This document shows, piece by piece, positions 44,377 through 51,939 of a stretch of DNA of 64,000 nucleotides; the stretch's first letter is position 1, and every line of letters begins with the position of its first letter. The notes beneath the pieces were generated by a model. The model searched no databases and was not told the origin of the DNA. It saw only the letters and a program-made list of their open reading frames with translations. This DNA comes from CAWATZ01 sp963784995 (GTDB lineage: Bacteria > Planctomycetota > Planctomycetia > Gemmatales > Gemmataceae): the NCBI GenBank assembly GCA_963784995.1, contig CAWATZ010000003.1, positions 1,178,001 through 1,242,000 on the forward strand, written 5' to 3'. The position numbers and the translations under genes are program-made.

Positions 44377-44505
44377 ATGAGGAGCCGACCCCGAACCACC
44401 GCCGCCAAGAAACGGCGTGTGAAGATCAAGACCCAGCGCCGCGAGAGCAAGATCCGGAGCCTGGGCATCCCCGTCGGAGCCAAGACTGCCGGGGCCACGC
44501 GCTGA
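44377..44505 (+). CDS. very small basic protein
   Basis: A 42-codon gene starting MRSRPRTTAAKKRRVKIKTQ, with AGGAG 9 nt before the ATG. It continues RRESKIRSLGIPVGAKTAG and is about one-third Arg and Lys. The ribosome binding site, the compact basic composition and the position between two copies of the same palindrome support a real gene. The composition suggests RNA binding or ribosome association, but it is not a ribosomal protein I recognise (L34 and L36 differ). Next to smpB on the same strand. Confidence 0.6.
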   Translation: MRSRPRTTAAKKRRVKIKTQRRESKIRSLGIPVGAKTAGATR

Positions 44506-44509
44506 CCTG

Positions 44510-44624
44510 AAAAGCCGCTTGCGGCTGTAGGGAACGCCCTCCGTGGCGTTCCGCGTGCCCTCCGTGGCGTTCCGCACCGACGGAACGCCACGGAGGGCGT
44601 TCCCGACAGCCGCAAGCGGCTTTT
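44510..44624. repeat. composite palindrome, family 1, possible terminator
   Basis: The outer stem (AAAAGCCGCTTGCGGCTGT at 44510-44528 and its complement ending TTTT at 44624) encloses the family 1 core, in which the left arm is partly duplicated. Starting 5 nt after the small gene's stop and ending in TTTT, it could act as a terminator. Confidence 0.85.
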
Positions 44625-44729
44625 GGCCCGATTTTCCTTTCTTACCCAGTTTGCGTCTCTTGCAATTCCCTGCAATCTCCGGTTCTCCCATCCGGCCGGG
44701 TCTGGTAGGATGGTCGTGGAGGCAGGCTC

Positions 44730-45212
44730 ATGGCTAACAACAAGCAAAAGGGGGACGAAGAGGTTCAGGTCATTTGCCGGAACCGTCGCGCCCACCACGA
44801 ATACGAGATCCTGGATCGGCTGGAGTGCGGCCTGGTGCTGACTGGCACGGAGGTCAAGAGTTTGCGCGATGGCATCGCCAACCTGGAAGATTCCTACGCC
44901 AAGGTGGAGGGCGGCGAGGTCTGGCTGCTCGGCAGCGACATCCCCGAGTACGCGATGGGCAACAAGATGAACCACAAGCCCAAGCGCCCGCGCAAGCTGC
45001 TGCTGCACCGCCGGGAGATCGCCCGCTTTGCCGACAAGGCCTCGCAGCGCGGCTTCACGCTGGTGCCGCTGCGGTTGTACTTCAAGAACGGCCTGGCCAA
45101 GGTGGAGCTGGCCGTCTGCCGGGGCAAGCAGGAGTTCGACAAGCGCCAGGACAAGCGCAAGGCGGAGGCCCAGCGCGAGATCCAGCGGGTGATGCGGAAC
45201 CGCCGGCAGTAA
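44730..45212 (+). CDS. smpB: SsrA-binding protein
   Basis: A 160-residue SmpB, which binds tmRNA and brings it to stalled ribosomes. The core is intact: VICRNRRAHHEYEILDRLEC, GLVLTGTEVKSLRDG, LEDSYAKVEGGEVWLLGSDI and PLRLYFKNGLAKVELAVCRG. The basic C-terminal tail (FDKRQDKRKAEAQREIQRVM) is the part that enters the decoding centre. GGAGG precedes the ATG. Length is normal. No ssrA (tmRNA) gene was recognised nearby. Confidence 0.97.
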   Translation: MANNKQKGDEEVQVICRNRRAHHEYEILDRLECGLVLTGTEVKSLRDGIANLEDSYAKVEGGEVWLLGSDIPEYAMGNKMNHKPKRPRKLLLHRREIARFADKASQRGFTLVPLRLYFKNGLAKVELAVCRGKQEFDKRQDKRKAEAQREIQRVMRNRRQ

Positions 45213-45220
45213 GGTTTCTT

Positions 45221-45295
45221 CTGGCGAGCGGCGCGGCGTAAGCCCGCCGGTATTGGGAATCGACACCGGCGGGCTTACGCCGCGCCGCTCGCCAG
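45221..45295. repeat. 31-bp perfect palindrome
   Basis: Arms 45221-45251 and 45265-45295, perfect, with a 13-nt loop; core GGCGTAAGCCCGCCGGT. Between smpB and the glycosyltransferase gene; the second arm ends 31 nt before the next start codon. Confidence 0.93.
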
Positions 45296-45326
45296 GAGGG
45301 AAGCAAGAGGTCAGGGAGGACCACTC

Positions 45327-46343
45327 ATGCATCTGATAGCCCTGGTGGAACACCCCGACCACGTCTGCTGGCGCTACCGCCTGGCGGCCTTCCGCCCCTA
45401 CCTGGAACGAAACGGCCACACTCTGGAACTGCGTCGCTTTGGCCGGCCCTGGTGGTCCCGGCTGTGGCAGCTGCACCGGCTGCGCGGAGCGAGTGTGATC
45501 CTGCAGCGCCGGCTGCTGCGGCCGCTGGAGCTGTTCCTGCTGCGGCGCACGGTCAAGCACCTGATCTACGACGTTGACGACGCTCTCTTCCTGCGCAATT
45601 CCTACTCCCCCAAGGGGCTGGAGCATCCGGGCCGCTTGCGGCGCTTTGCCGCGCTCGTGGGTGCCTGCGATGCGGTCATCGCCGGCAACTCGTTCCTGGC
45701 CGAGCAGGCCCGCCGGTATGCGGCGGTTGATCGCGTTCACGTCATTCCCACCTGCGTTGATCCGCAGCGCTATCGGCCCCGACAGCAACCGGCGCCGAAG
45801 GAGCGGACGCTGGAGCTGGTCTGGGTCGGCTCGGCAAGCACACTCCAGGGGTTAGAGCAGGTCAGGCCGCTGCTGGAGGAGATTGGCAAGAGCGTCCCGG
45901 GAGCGCGCTTGAAGCTGGTGTGCGATCGCTTCCTGAGCTTGCGCTCTCTTCCGGTAGTGGAATGTCCCTGGAGCGAGGCGGGCGAAGCGGAGGCGATCGC
46001 CACGGCGGACGTGGGCATCAGCTGGGTCCCCGACGATCTCTGGAGCCGGGGCAAGTGCGGCTTGAAGGTGCTGCAATACATGGCTGCGGGACTGCCGGTG
46101 GTGACCAACCCGGTCGGGGTCCACCGGGAGATGGTCGTCCCCGGCGAGAACGGCTACCTGGCCGAATCGCCGCCCGAATGGGTGGAGGCGCTGACCCGGC
46201 TCAGCTGGGACGTCGCCTTGCGGCAGCGCCTGGGGCAAGCGGGCCGGGCCCGGCTGGAGGCGGAGTACAGCGTCGAGGTTGGGGCCGCTCGGTGGCTGGA
46301 AGTGCTGAGCCGGCTGGAACAGCGGGCGGCACGGGCGGGATAA
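45327..46343 (+). CDS. glycosyltransferase, GT4-like
   Basis: A 338-residue protein of the GT-B fold. The N-terminal Rossmann domain is atypical (MHLIALVEHPDHVCWRYRLA). The hinge has HVIPTCVDPQRYRP. The C-terminal nucleotide-sugar domain has ELVWVGSASTLQGLEQ, ADVGISWVPDDLWSRGKCG and VLQYMAAGLPVVTNPVGVHR, ending in the acidic motif VPGENGYLAE. It should transfer a sugar from a nucleotide donor to a lipid or polysaccharide acceptor at the membrane. It precedes a tandem sugar-kinase-like gene on the same strand, which suggests an envelope glycan pathway. GGGAGGA lies upstream of the ATG. Confidence 0.9.
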   Translation: MHLIALVEHPDHVCWRYRLAAFRPYLERNGHTLELRRFGRPWWSRLWQLHRLRGASVILQRRLLRPLELFLLRRTVKHLIYDVDDALFLRNSYSPKGLEHPGRLRRFAALVGACDAVIAGNSFLAEQARRYAAVDRVHVIPTCVDPQRYRPRQQPAPKERTLELVWVGSASTLQGLEQVRPLLEEIGKSVPGARLKLVCDRFLSLRSLPVVECPWSEAGEAEAIATADVGISWVPDDLWSRGKCGLKVLQYMAAGLPVVTNPVGVHREMVVPGENGYLAESPPEWVEALTRLSWDVALRQRLGQAGRARLEAEYSVEVGAARWLEVLSRLEQRAARAG

Positions 46344-46344
46344 A

Positions 46345-46396
46345 GTAGTCATCACGCTCCGCGTGATGAAAGCATCACGCGGAGCGTGATGGCTAC
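46345..46396. repeat. palindromic repeat, family 10 (ATCACGCTCCGCGTGATG)
   Basis: 24-bp arms with one mismatch and a 4-nt loop. It starts just after the glycosyltransferase stop. A second copy at 48234-48285 lies just after the next gene, so the two bracket it. Confidence 0.9.
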
Positions 46397-46420
46397 TCTT
46401 ACAGGCCGCGAGGGATCGCG

Positions 46421-48193
46421 ATGACGCGCTTTGTCCCCTGGATTGCCGGGCCGGTTCGCTGGCAGGTCCATTCAGAGCTGCTGTCCGGCGCCGCGCCCGG
46501 TCGAACCTGTCCCCTCTTCGACAACGGCGGCTTGCGCCTGGAGGAATGGCTCGCTTCGGGTCAGGCGACCGTGGTCAAGCAGGGACAGCACCGCACGGTG
46601 TATCACGTCATCGTTGCCGGGGCTCGACTTCCACCTGAAGCATTACCCCCTGGCCAACACCCGGGCCTGGCTGCGACAGCTGATCCGACCCAGCAAGGCC
46701 CGGATGGAGTATCAGCGGACCCTGGCCGTGTCCGGCCGGGGCGTGCCCACCCTGGAGCCGCTGGCCTTCGGCGAGTGCGGTTCGACCATCCAGGCCAGCT
46801 ACCTGATTACACGGACCCTCCGCGACGTCTGCCCGCTCAACGTCTTCCTGGAACAGACCTTGCCGAACTTGCCCTGGCAGAGACAGACGCACCTGCGGCA
46901 ACGGCTGTCCTGGGAACTGGGCGGCTTCCTCGCCCGGATGCACCAGGCCGGCATCACGCACCAGGACCTTCATCCCGGCAACCTGCTCCTCCGGTTGGAC
47001 AGCGACGAGACGCCGCACCTTTACCTGATCGACCTGCACGCCGTTCGCCTGGGTGGCCCGCTGGCATGGTCCGCGAGCCTGGAGAACCTGGTGCTGCTCA
47101 ACCGCTGGTTTGTCCTGCGGGCCAGCCGGGCCGACCGCCGCCGCTTTTTTGAAGCCTACCGTCAGGCCCGACTTGAAGGCGATGGGACGGGCAGCACCAT
47201 GGTCCTGCCGGCAACGGCCGAGCGTGAGCTGGAAGCGCGCACGGCAGAGTCCAACCGGGACTTCTGGCGGCACCACGATCCGCGCTGCCTGGGTAGGAAC
47301 CGCTACTTTCGGCGGGTCCGCTCGGCGCTGGTCCGGGGCCATGCTACCTGCGATCTCGACCCGGACCTCCTGTCGGTCCTGCTGGCCGATCCGGATGAAC
47401 CGTTCCGCCGGCCGGGAGCCGTGTTCCTTAAAAACTCCCGGACTTCCAGCGTGGTCGAATTGACGGTCCCAGGGCCCGAGGGGCCCCGGCAGCTGATCTG
47501 GAAGCGTTTCAACCGGGTCCACTGGACCGATCCTCTCGCCAACCTGTTCCGCCCCTCCCCGGCACTGCGTTCCTACCGGATGGGCCACAGCCTGCGCTGG
47601 CGGGGTCTGCCAACCCCCCGGCCGCTGCTGCTGCTGCAGCGCCGCTGGTGGGGCATGCCGGCCGAGGGCTATCTGCTGACCGAGAAATTGCCCGACGCAC
47701 GCCAGTTGCACGGTTACCTCCGGAACCTGGAGCAGGCACCCGCCGACGCCCGGCGAAGCCGTCTGCGCCAGATCATTCCGCACCTGGCCCGGCTGATCGC
47801 CGCTCTGCACCAGCGCCGCATTGCCCACAACGATCTCAAGGCCGCCAACCTGCTTGTCAGCAGTGAGCCGTGGCGCGTGGCGCATCCGGACCGGAAGGAG
47901 CCGGGACCGAGCAGCCCGGCGATAGCGAACAGATCTGGCTGATCGACCTGGTGGGCGTTCAGGTGCGCGGCAAGCTCGGGCAGCAGCGCAAGGTCCGCAA
48001 CCTGGCCCGGCTGCATGCGAGCTTTCACGACCACCCGGCGATCACCCGGACGGACAAGCTGCGGTTCCTGCGCGTTTACCTGAACTGGGGGCTGAAGGGC
48101 AAGGCGGGCTGGAAAGAGTGGTGGCGGGCGATTGAGCAAGAGACGCGGGCCAAGGTGCTGCGCAACCAGCGCCAGGGGCGGCCGCTGTTCTGA
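46421..48193 (+). CDS. tandem lipopolysaccharide-kinase-like protein, two frameshifts
   Basis: About 590 codons with two kinase-like domains of the WaaP/InaA type. The start MTRFVPWIAGPVRWQVHSEL has GAGGGA upstream. The reading shifts near 46615 to DFHLKHYPLANTRAWL. Domain 1 carries the catalytic loop ITHQDLHPGNLLL and the metal motif LYLIDLHAVRLGG. Domain 2 (IWKRFNRVHWTDPLANLFRP) carries IAHNDLKAANLLV. The reading shifts again near 47880, so that LIDLVGVQVRGKLGQQRKVR, the second metal motif, is recovered. The two shifts cancel in total length. It probably phosphorylates envelope sugars next to the preceding glycosyltransferase. Having both catalytic sets in one chain is unusual. Confidence 0.82.
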
Positions 48194-48233
48194 AACAGTC
48201 GATAATCCGGAGAGAAAAACCGAACTAGAGAAA

Positions 48234-48285
48234 GTAGCCATCACGCTCCGCGTGATGGTTTCATCACGCGGAGCGTGATGGCTAC
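48234..48285. repeat. palindromic repeat, family 10, second copy
   Basis: 24-bp perfect arms (48234-48257 and 48262-48285) with loop GTTT. The same sequence as the copy at 46345-46396. Confidence 0.92.
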
Positions 48286-48390
48286 ACAGAATGCGGCAAC
48301 TGCTCTTGTGCCCTCGCGGGGGCGTCGCTATGAGTGTTCGACTTCCGCGCCTCCGGGCGCTGGGATGGTTCCTGGTCGTTTGAGGTAAGC

Positions 48391-49366
48391 ATGGAAGCGG
48401 TCTCCCAGTCCCAAGGTGTCGCGGGCCGGTCCGTCCGGTCCTGGGGGCTGTTGCTGGCCGGGCTGCTGCTGTCCGCCCTGCTGGGCTGTCACTCGCTCAA
48501 CCTGTTCCAGCGCACTCTGCCGGCCGGCAAACCGGAGCCGGAAATCGAGAGCACGCCAACCACGCCCAGCAAACATGCCCTGCGCATCGCTCCGTGCATC
48601 TTCTACTCCGACGTCGAGCTGAATCGCGACGATCCCCTCTTTGAGGACTTGAAGAACCACCCCGAGCAGGTGTACCGCGAACTGCAGATGACGCCCTCCG
48701 ACGCCGTGGTGCAGGTGTACCTGTTCGAGGACAAGAAGCGCTACGATCACTACATCAAGGTCAAGCACAACCTGCCGGAACGGCGGGCCTTCTTCATGAA
48801 AGAGGTGCGGCGGTACACCCGCCAGCAGGAACTGCTGATCTTCACGTATCGCGGGCCGCGCATCCAGCAGGACCTGCGGCACGAGCTGACCCACGCTCTG
48901 CTCAACGGCGTCCTGAAGAATGTGCCGTTGTGGCTGGACGAGGGCCTGGCCGAGTATTTCGAGCTGCCGCGGAGCAACAAGGGACTGAACCCCGCCCACG
49001 TGCATGAGCTGCGGCGCGATCTGGCTCAGGGGATGAAGCTGGACCTGGCTCGCCTGGAGACACTGACCGAGGTCAAGCAAATGAACCGGGCCGAATACCG
49101 CGAAGCCTGGGCCTGGGTCCACCTGATGCTGCGCGGCAAGCCGGCCGGCCGGCGCAGTCCTGCTCGACTACCTGCACGAGTTGAGCGACAGCAGCGTACC
49201 GCCGTCGTTGCGGCCCCGCCTGGCCGCCGTCTATAAAAATCCGGAAGAGGCCCTGGCCCAGCACGTCGCGGGACTGGAGGTCGAGCACCTCGAGGCCAGT
49301 CTCGATGCGGACGACTGGAGCGGCGGGAGCAGGGAGCGGACGCACGGGATGCTGGTGCCTCGATAA
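48391..49366 (+). CDS. lipoprotein with zinc-peptidase-like DUF1570 domain, one frameshift
   Basis: About 325 codons. An N-terminal membrane segment (LLLAGLLLSALLGCHSLN) ends in a lipobox-like cysteine. The domain contains FYSDVELNRDDPLFEDLKNH and VYLFEDKKRYDHYIKVKH. The zincin motif H-E-x-x-H is seen in RHELTHALLNGVLKNVPLWL, followed by DEGLAEYFELP, where the Glu is the likely third ligand. This is the DUF1570 type common in planctomycetes. The reading moves to another frame near 49150 (GAVLLDYLHELSDSSVPPS), which continues the fold and ends at 49366. GAGGT lies before the ATG. It is probably anchored outside the cytoplasmic membrane. Confidence 0.85.
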
Positions 49367-49419
49367 CGCAGGTCCGATCGCCTCACCGCTCCCAAGGCGG
49401 CAATGCGCGAGGGGCAACC

Positions 49420-50820
49420 ATGACACAATTGCTGGGCCTGCTGCACGAGGCAGCCGGCAGTCGCGAGGACGACGCTCGCCTGGTGCTGGCGGACTGGCTG
49501 GAAGACCACGGCGAAGGCGCAAGGGCCGAGCTGATCCGCGTCCAGATTGAACTAACGCGGGCGGAGGAGCTTGACGAGCGGCGGCCGGCCCTGCAATCCC
49601 GGGAACGGGACATTCTCGCCGCTCACGCGCCGACCTGGCTTGCGGGGATGGACCGGTGGTGTTCGGAGTGGGAGTTCCGCCGCGGTTTCCTGCGGCTGAC
49701 CACCTGGGCGGAAGCCCTGGCGGAAGTCAGCGTGCCCGAGGAAGTGTGGGCCTGGGTGGAGGAGTTGCGTCTGCTCGACGTCTCCCCACGGGCGTTGACC
49801 CAGTTGCACGAATCGCCGCTGCTGGCCTCTGTCCCCGCAGTGGACTTCACGGAATGTGGGCTGAAGCTCGCCGGCCTTCGTGCTCTGGTCGCGGCACCCT
49901 GGCTGGCCAACCTCCGGTCGCTGAACCTTGAGAAGAACAACGTCGGCAACAAGGGCGCACTCCTTCTGGCAGCCTCGCCTCACGTCGCCAATCTCCGCTC
50001 GCTCGACCTGACGCAGAACCTCCTGGGGTTCCAGAGCATTCAGGCAATCGCCGCCTCGCCGCACCTGGCCGGCCTCACTGCGCTCAATCTGAACGACAAT
50101 TCGGGTGGTGAAGCGGGCCTGGTTGCTCTGCTGACGTCGCCGCAGCTGGCGAGACTGGACTCGCTCAGCGCCATTTACAACTGCCGAGGGACGCCCCGAG
50201 GCGACCTCGGGCCGCTAACCACCTGCCCCCGCCCTGCCAGCCTGACGCGGCTCGACTTCATGGGCAACTTTCTCAGCCCGCGCGGCGTCGCGGCGCTGGT
50301 TGCCTCTCCGCTCCTGGCAAAGCTCACCGACCTGGACCTGTCGATCAATGACGTCAAGCCGGAGGCCATGCGCGCCCTGGCCGCCTCGCCGCACCTGGCG
50401 AACCTGACCTCTCTGCATCTGTATGCCAGTCGGCCCGGCGACGAGGGCGCCCGGGCGCTGGTCGGCTCGCCGTACCTGACTCGGCTCACTCATCTGGACC
50501 TTTCCATGAATGGGATGGCCTTCACGGTCGCAGGGGTCGAGACGCTGGCGGCCTGGCCCCGTCTGGCTGGCATTCTGCGCCTGGAGCTGAACGTCGATGC
50601 CGCCGGGGCCGCGGCGCTGGCACGTTCGCCCCACGTCGCTGGCTTGCGCTACCTCGACCTCTCTCCAGGACTTGCCCGCGATGAGGGAGCGGCCGCGCTG
50701 GCCGGATCGCCCCATCTGAACGACCTGCGTGAATTGCGGATGGGGGGGAACAACATAGGCGAAGAGGGAACCGCAGCGCTGCGCCAGCATTTCGGGGAGC
50801 GCGTATCATTCACGGATTGA
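49420..50820 (+). CDS. TIGR02996-domain leucine-rich-repeat protein
   Basis: A 466-residue cytoplasmic protein. Residues 1-45 (LLGLLHEAAGSREDDARLVL, ADWLEDHGEGARAELIRVQI) are the TIGR02996 N-terminal domain, found mostly in planctomycetes in front of LRR or WD40 repeats. From about residue 130, ribonuclease-inhibitor-type leucine-rich repeats follow with the pattern LAASPHLANLTSLHLYxxxxGDEGARAL, about 12 in all, forming a curved binding surface. The C-terminus closes with LRELRMGGNNIGEEGTAALR. AGGGG lies upstream of the ATG. Ligand unknown. Confidence 0.9.
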   Translation: MTQLLGLLHEAAGSREDDARLVLADWLEDHGEGARAELIRVQIELTRAEELDERRPALQSRERDILAAHAPTWLAGMDRWCSEWEFRRGFLRLTTWAEALAEVSVPEEVWAWVEELRLLDVSPRALTQLHESPLLASVPAVDFTECGLKLAGLRALVAAPWLANLRSLNLEKNNVGNKGALLLAASPHVANLRSLDLTQNLLGFQSIQAIAASPHLAGLTALNLNDNSGGEAGLVALLTSPQLARLDSLSAIYNCRGTPRGDLGPLTTCPRPASLTRLDFMGNFLSPRGVAALVASPLLAKLTDLDLSINDVKPEAMRALAASPHLANLTSLHLYASRPGDEGARALVGSPYLTRLTHLDLSMNGMAFTVAGVETLAAWPRLAGILRLELNVDAAGAAALARSPHVAGLRYLDLSPGLARDEGAAALAGSPHLNDLRELRMGGNNIGEEGTAALRQHFGERVSFTD

Positions 50821-50840
50821 CGGGGGATAGAACGCCGTCT

Positions 50841-50902
50841 TTGTTCGTAGTTCCGCCTTCAGGCGGTTCGCCCTCACCGCCTGAAGGCGGAACTGCGAAC
50901 AA
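50841..50902. repeat. palindromic repeat (TTCCGCCTTCAGGCGG)
   Basis: 26-bp arms (50841-50866 and 50877-50902) with one mismatch; each arm is itself partly palindromic (CCGCCTTCAGGCGG). It starts 20 nt after the LRR gene. Confidence 0.9.
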
Positions 50903-50986
50903 GGATCCGCGAGGATCTTTCTTGCCGGGGTCCTACAATGCCGACAAGCCCGAAGTCGTCCGAGCCGTCAGCCCGGAACAAACCCT

Positions 50987-51925
50987 ATGGACCCCGCTTC
51001 GTACTTGCAGCGTCTGACCGTCCGGATCAGCGACGGTCTGTCCCGCATTGATCCCGCATCGCGTCAGCGGCAGATCACCTACCTGCTCGGCTGCCAGAAC
51101 GCCGACGGCGGCTGGTCCGGCCGTGAGGGCGACTCGGACCTGTATTATTCCGCCTTCGCTCTGCGCAGCCTGGCGGTTCTCGACGCCCTGTCGCTGGACG
51201 TCTGCGATCGCGCCACGGGGTTCCTGCGCTCGTGTCTGACCCGGCAAGCCAGTGTGGTCGATTTCTTCTCGTTGCTGTACGCCTGCCTGCTGATCCAGGT
51301 GTCCGGGGGTCCCGACGTGCTGGAAGCGAGCCCGGCCGACTGGCCCGACCGCGTGGCCGAGACGCTGGAGAGTTTCCGGCTCCCAGACGGTGGCTACAAG
51401 AAGACCGCCGAGGGCGTCTCCAGCAGCACCTATCACACCTTCCTCGTCGCCCTGTGCTACCAGATGCTGGGCCGGCCTCTGCCCGACGTGGCCGCGGTCG
51501 TTCGCTTTGTCGAGGCCCGGCATCGCGACGATGGCGGCTTCGTGGAGGTCCCAGCGGCCCGGCGCAGCGGCACCAACCCCACGGCCGCGGCCGTGGGCTT
51601 GCTGGAGATGGCCGGTCCCGAGGGTGCGGCGTTGCTGGACCAGGTGCGCGAGGGCGTGGCCGAGTTGCTGGTGGAGTCGGTTTCCGACGAGGGCGGCATC
51701 CGGGCCAATCCGCGCGTGCCGCTGGCCGACCTGCTCTCGACCTTCACCGGGGTCTGGACGCTGGCCCAGATCGATCGGGCCGACCGGATCGACAAGGGCG
51801 CGTTGCTGGGCTACGTCCGCGAGCTGGAGCGTGCCGAGGGAGGGTTCCACGCCGGTTTGTGGGACGTCGGATACGACGTCGAGTATGCCTTTTATGGGCT
51901 GGGTACGCTGGCGTTGTTTGCCTGA
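50987..51925 (+). CDS. prenyltransferase beta-subunit / terpene-cyclase-like alpha-alpha barrel protein
   Basis: A 312-residue protein with repeats of the protein prenyltransferase beta-subunit type: ITYLLGCQNADGGWSGREGD, LESFRLPDGGYKKTAEGVSS, FVEARHRDDGGFVEVPAARR, SVSDEGGIRANPRVPLADLL and VRELERAEGGFHAGL. Each Q/R-x-x-D-G-G-F/W unit is the turn of an alpha-alpha toroid. Eukaryotic enzymes bind zinc by Asp-x-Cys and a late His. I see no D-x-C, and the position near the C-terminus (YDVEYAFYGLG) lacks the His. Prenyl transfer is thus doubtful; a prenyl-binding or related role is possible. Bacterial members are frequent in planctomycetes and uncharacterised. Confidence 0.8.
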   Translation: MDPASYLQRLTVRISDGLSRIDPASRQRQITYLLGCQNADGGWSGREGDSDLYYSAFALRSLAVLDALSLDVCDRATGFLRSCLTRQASVVDFFSLLYACLLIQVSGGPDVLEASPADWPDRVAETLESFRLPDGGYKKTAEGVSSSTYHTFLVALCYQMLGRPLPDVAAVVRFVEARHRDDGGFVEVPAARRSGTNPTAAAVGLLEMAGPEGAALLDQVREGVAELLVESVSDEGGIRANPRVPLADLLSTFTGVWTLAQIDRADRIDKGALLGYVRELERAEGGFHAGLWDVGYDVEYAFYGLGTLALFA

Positions 51926-51939
51926 GTCCAGATGTACGG

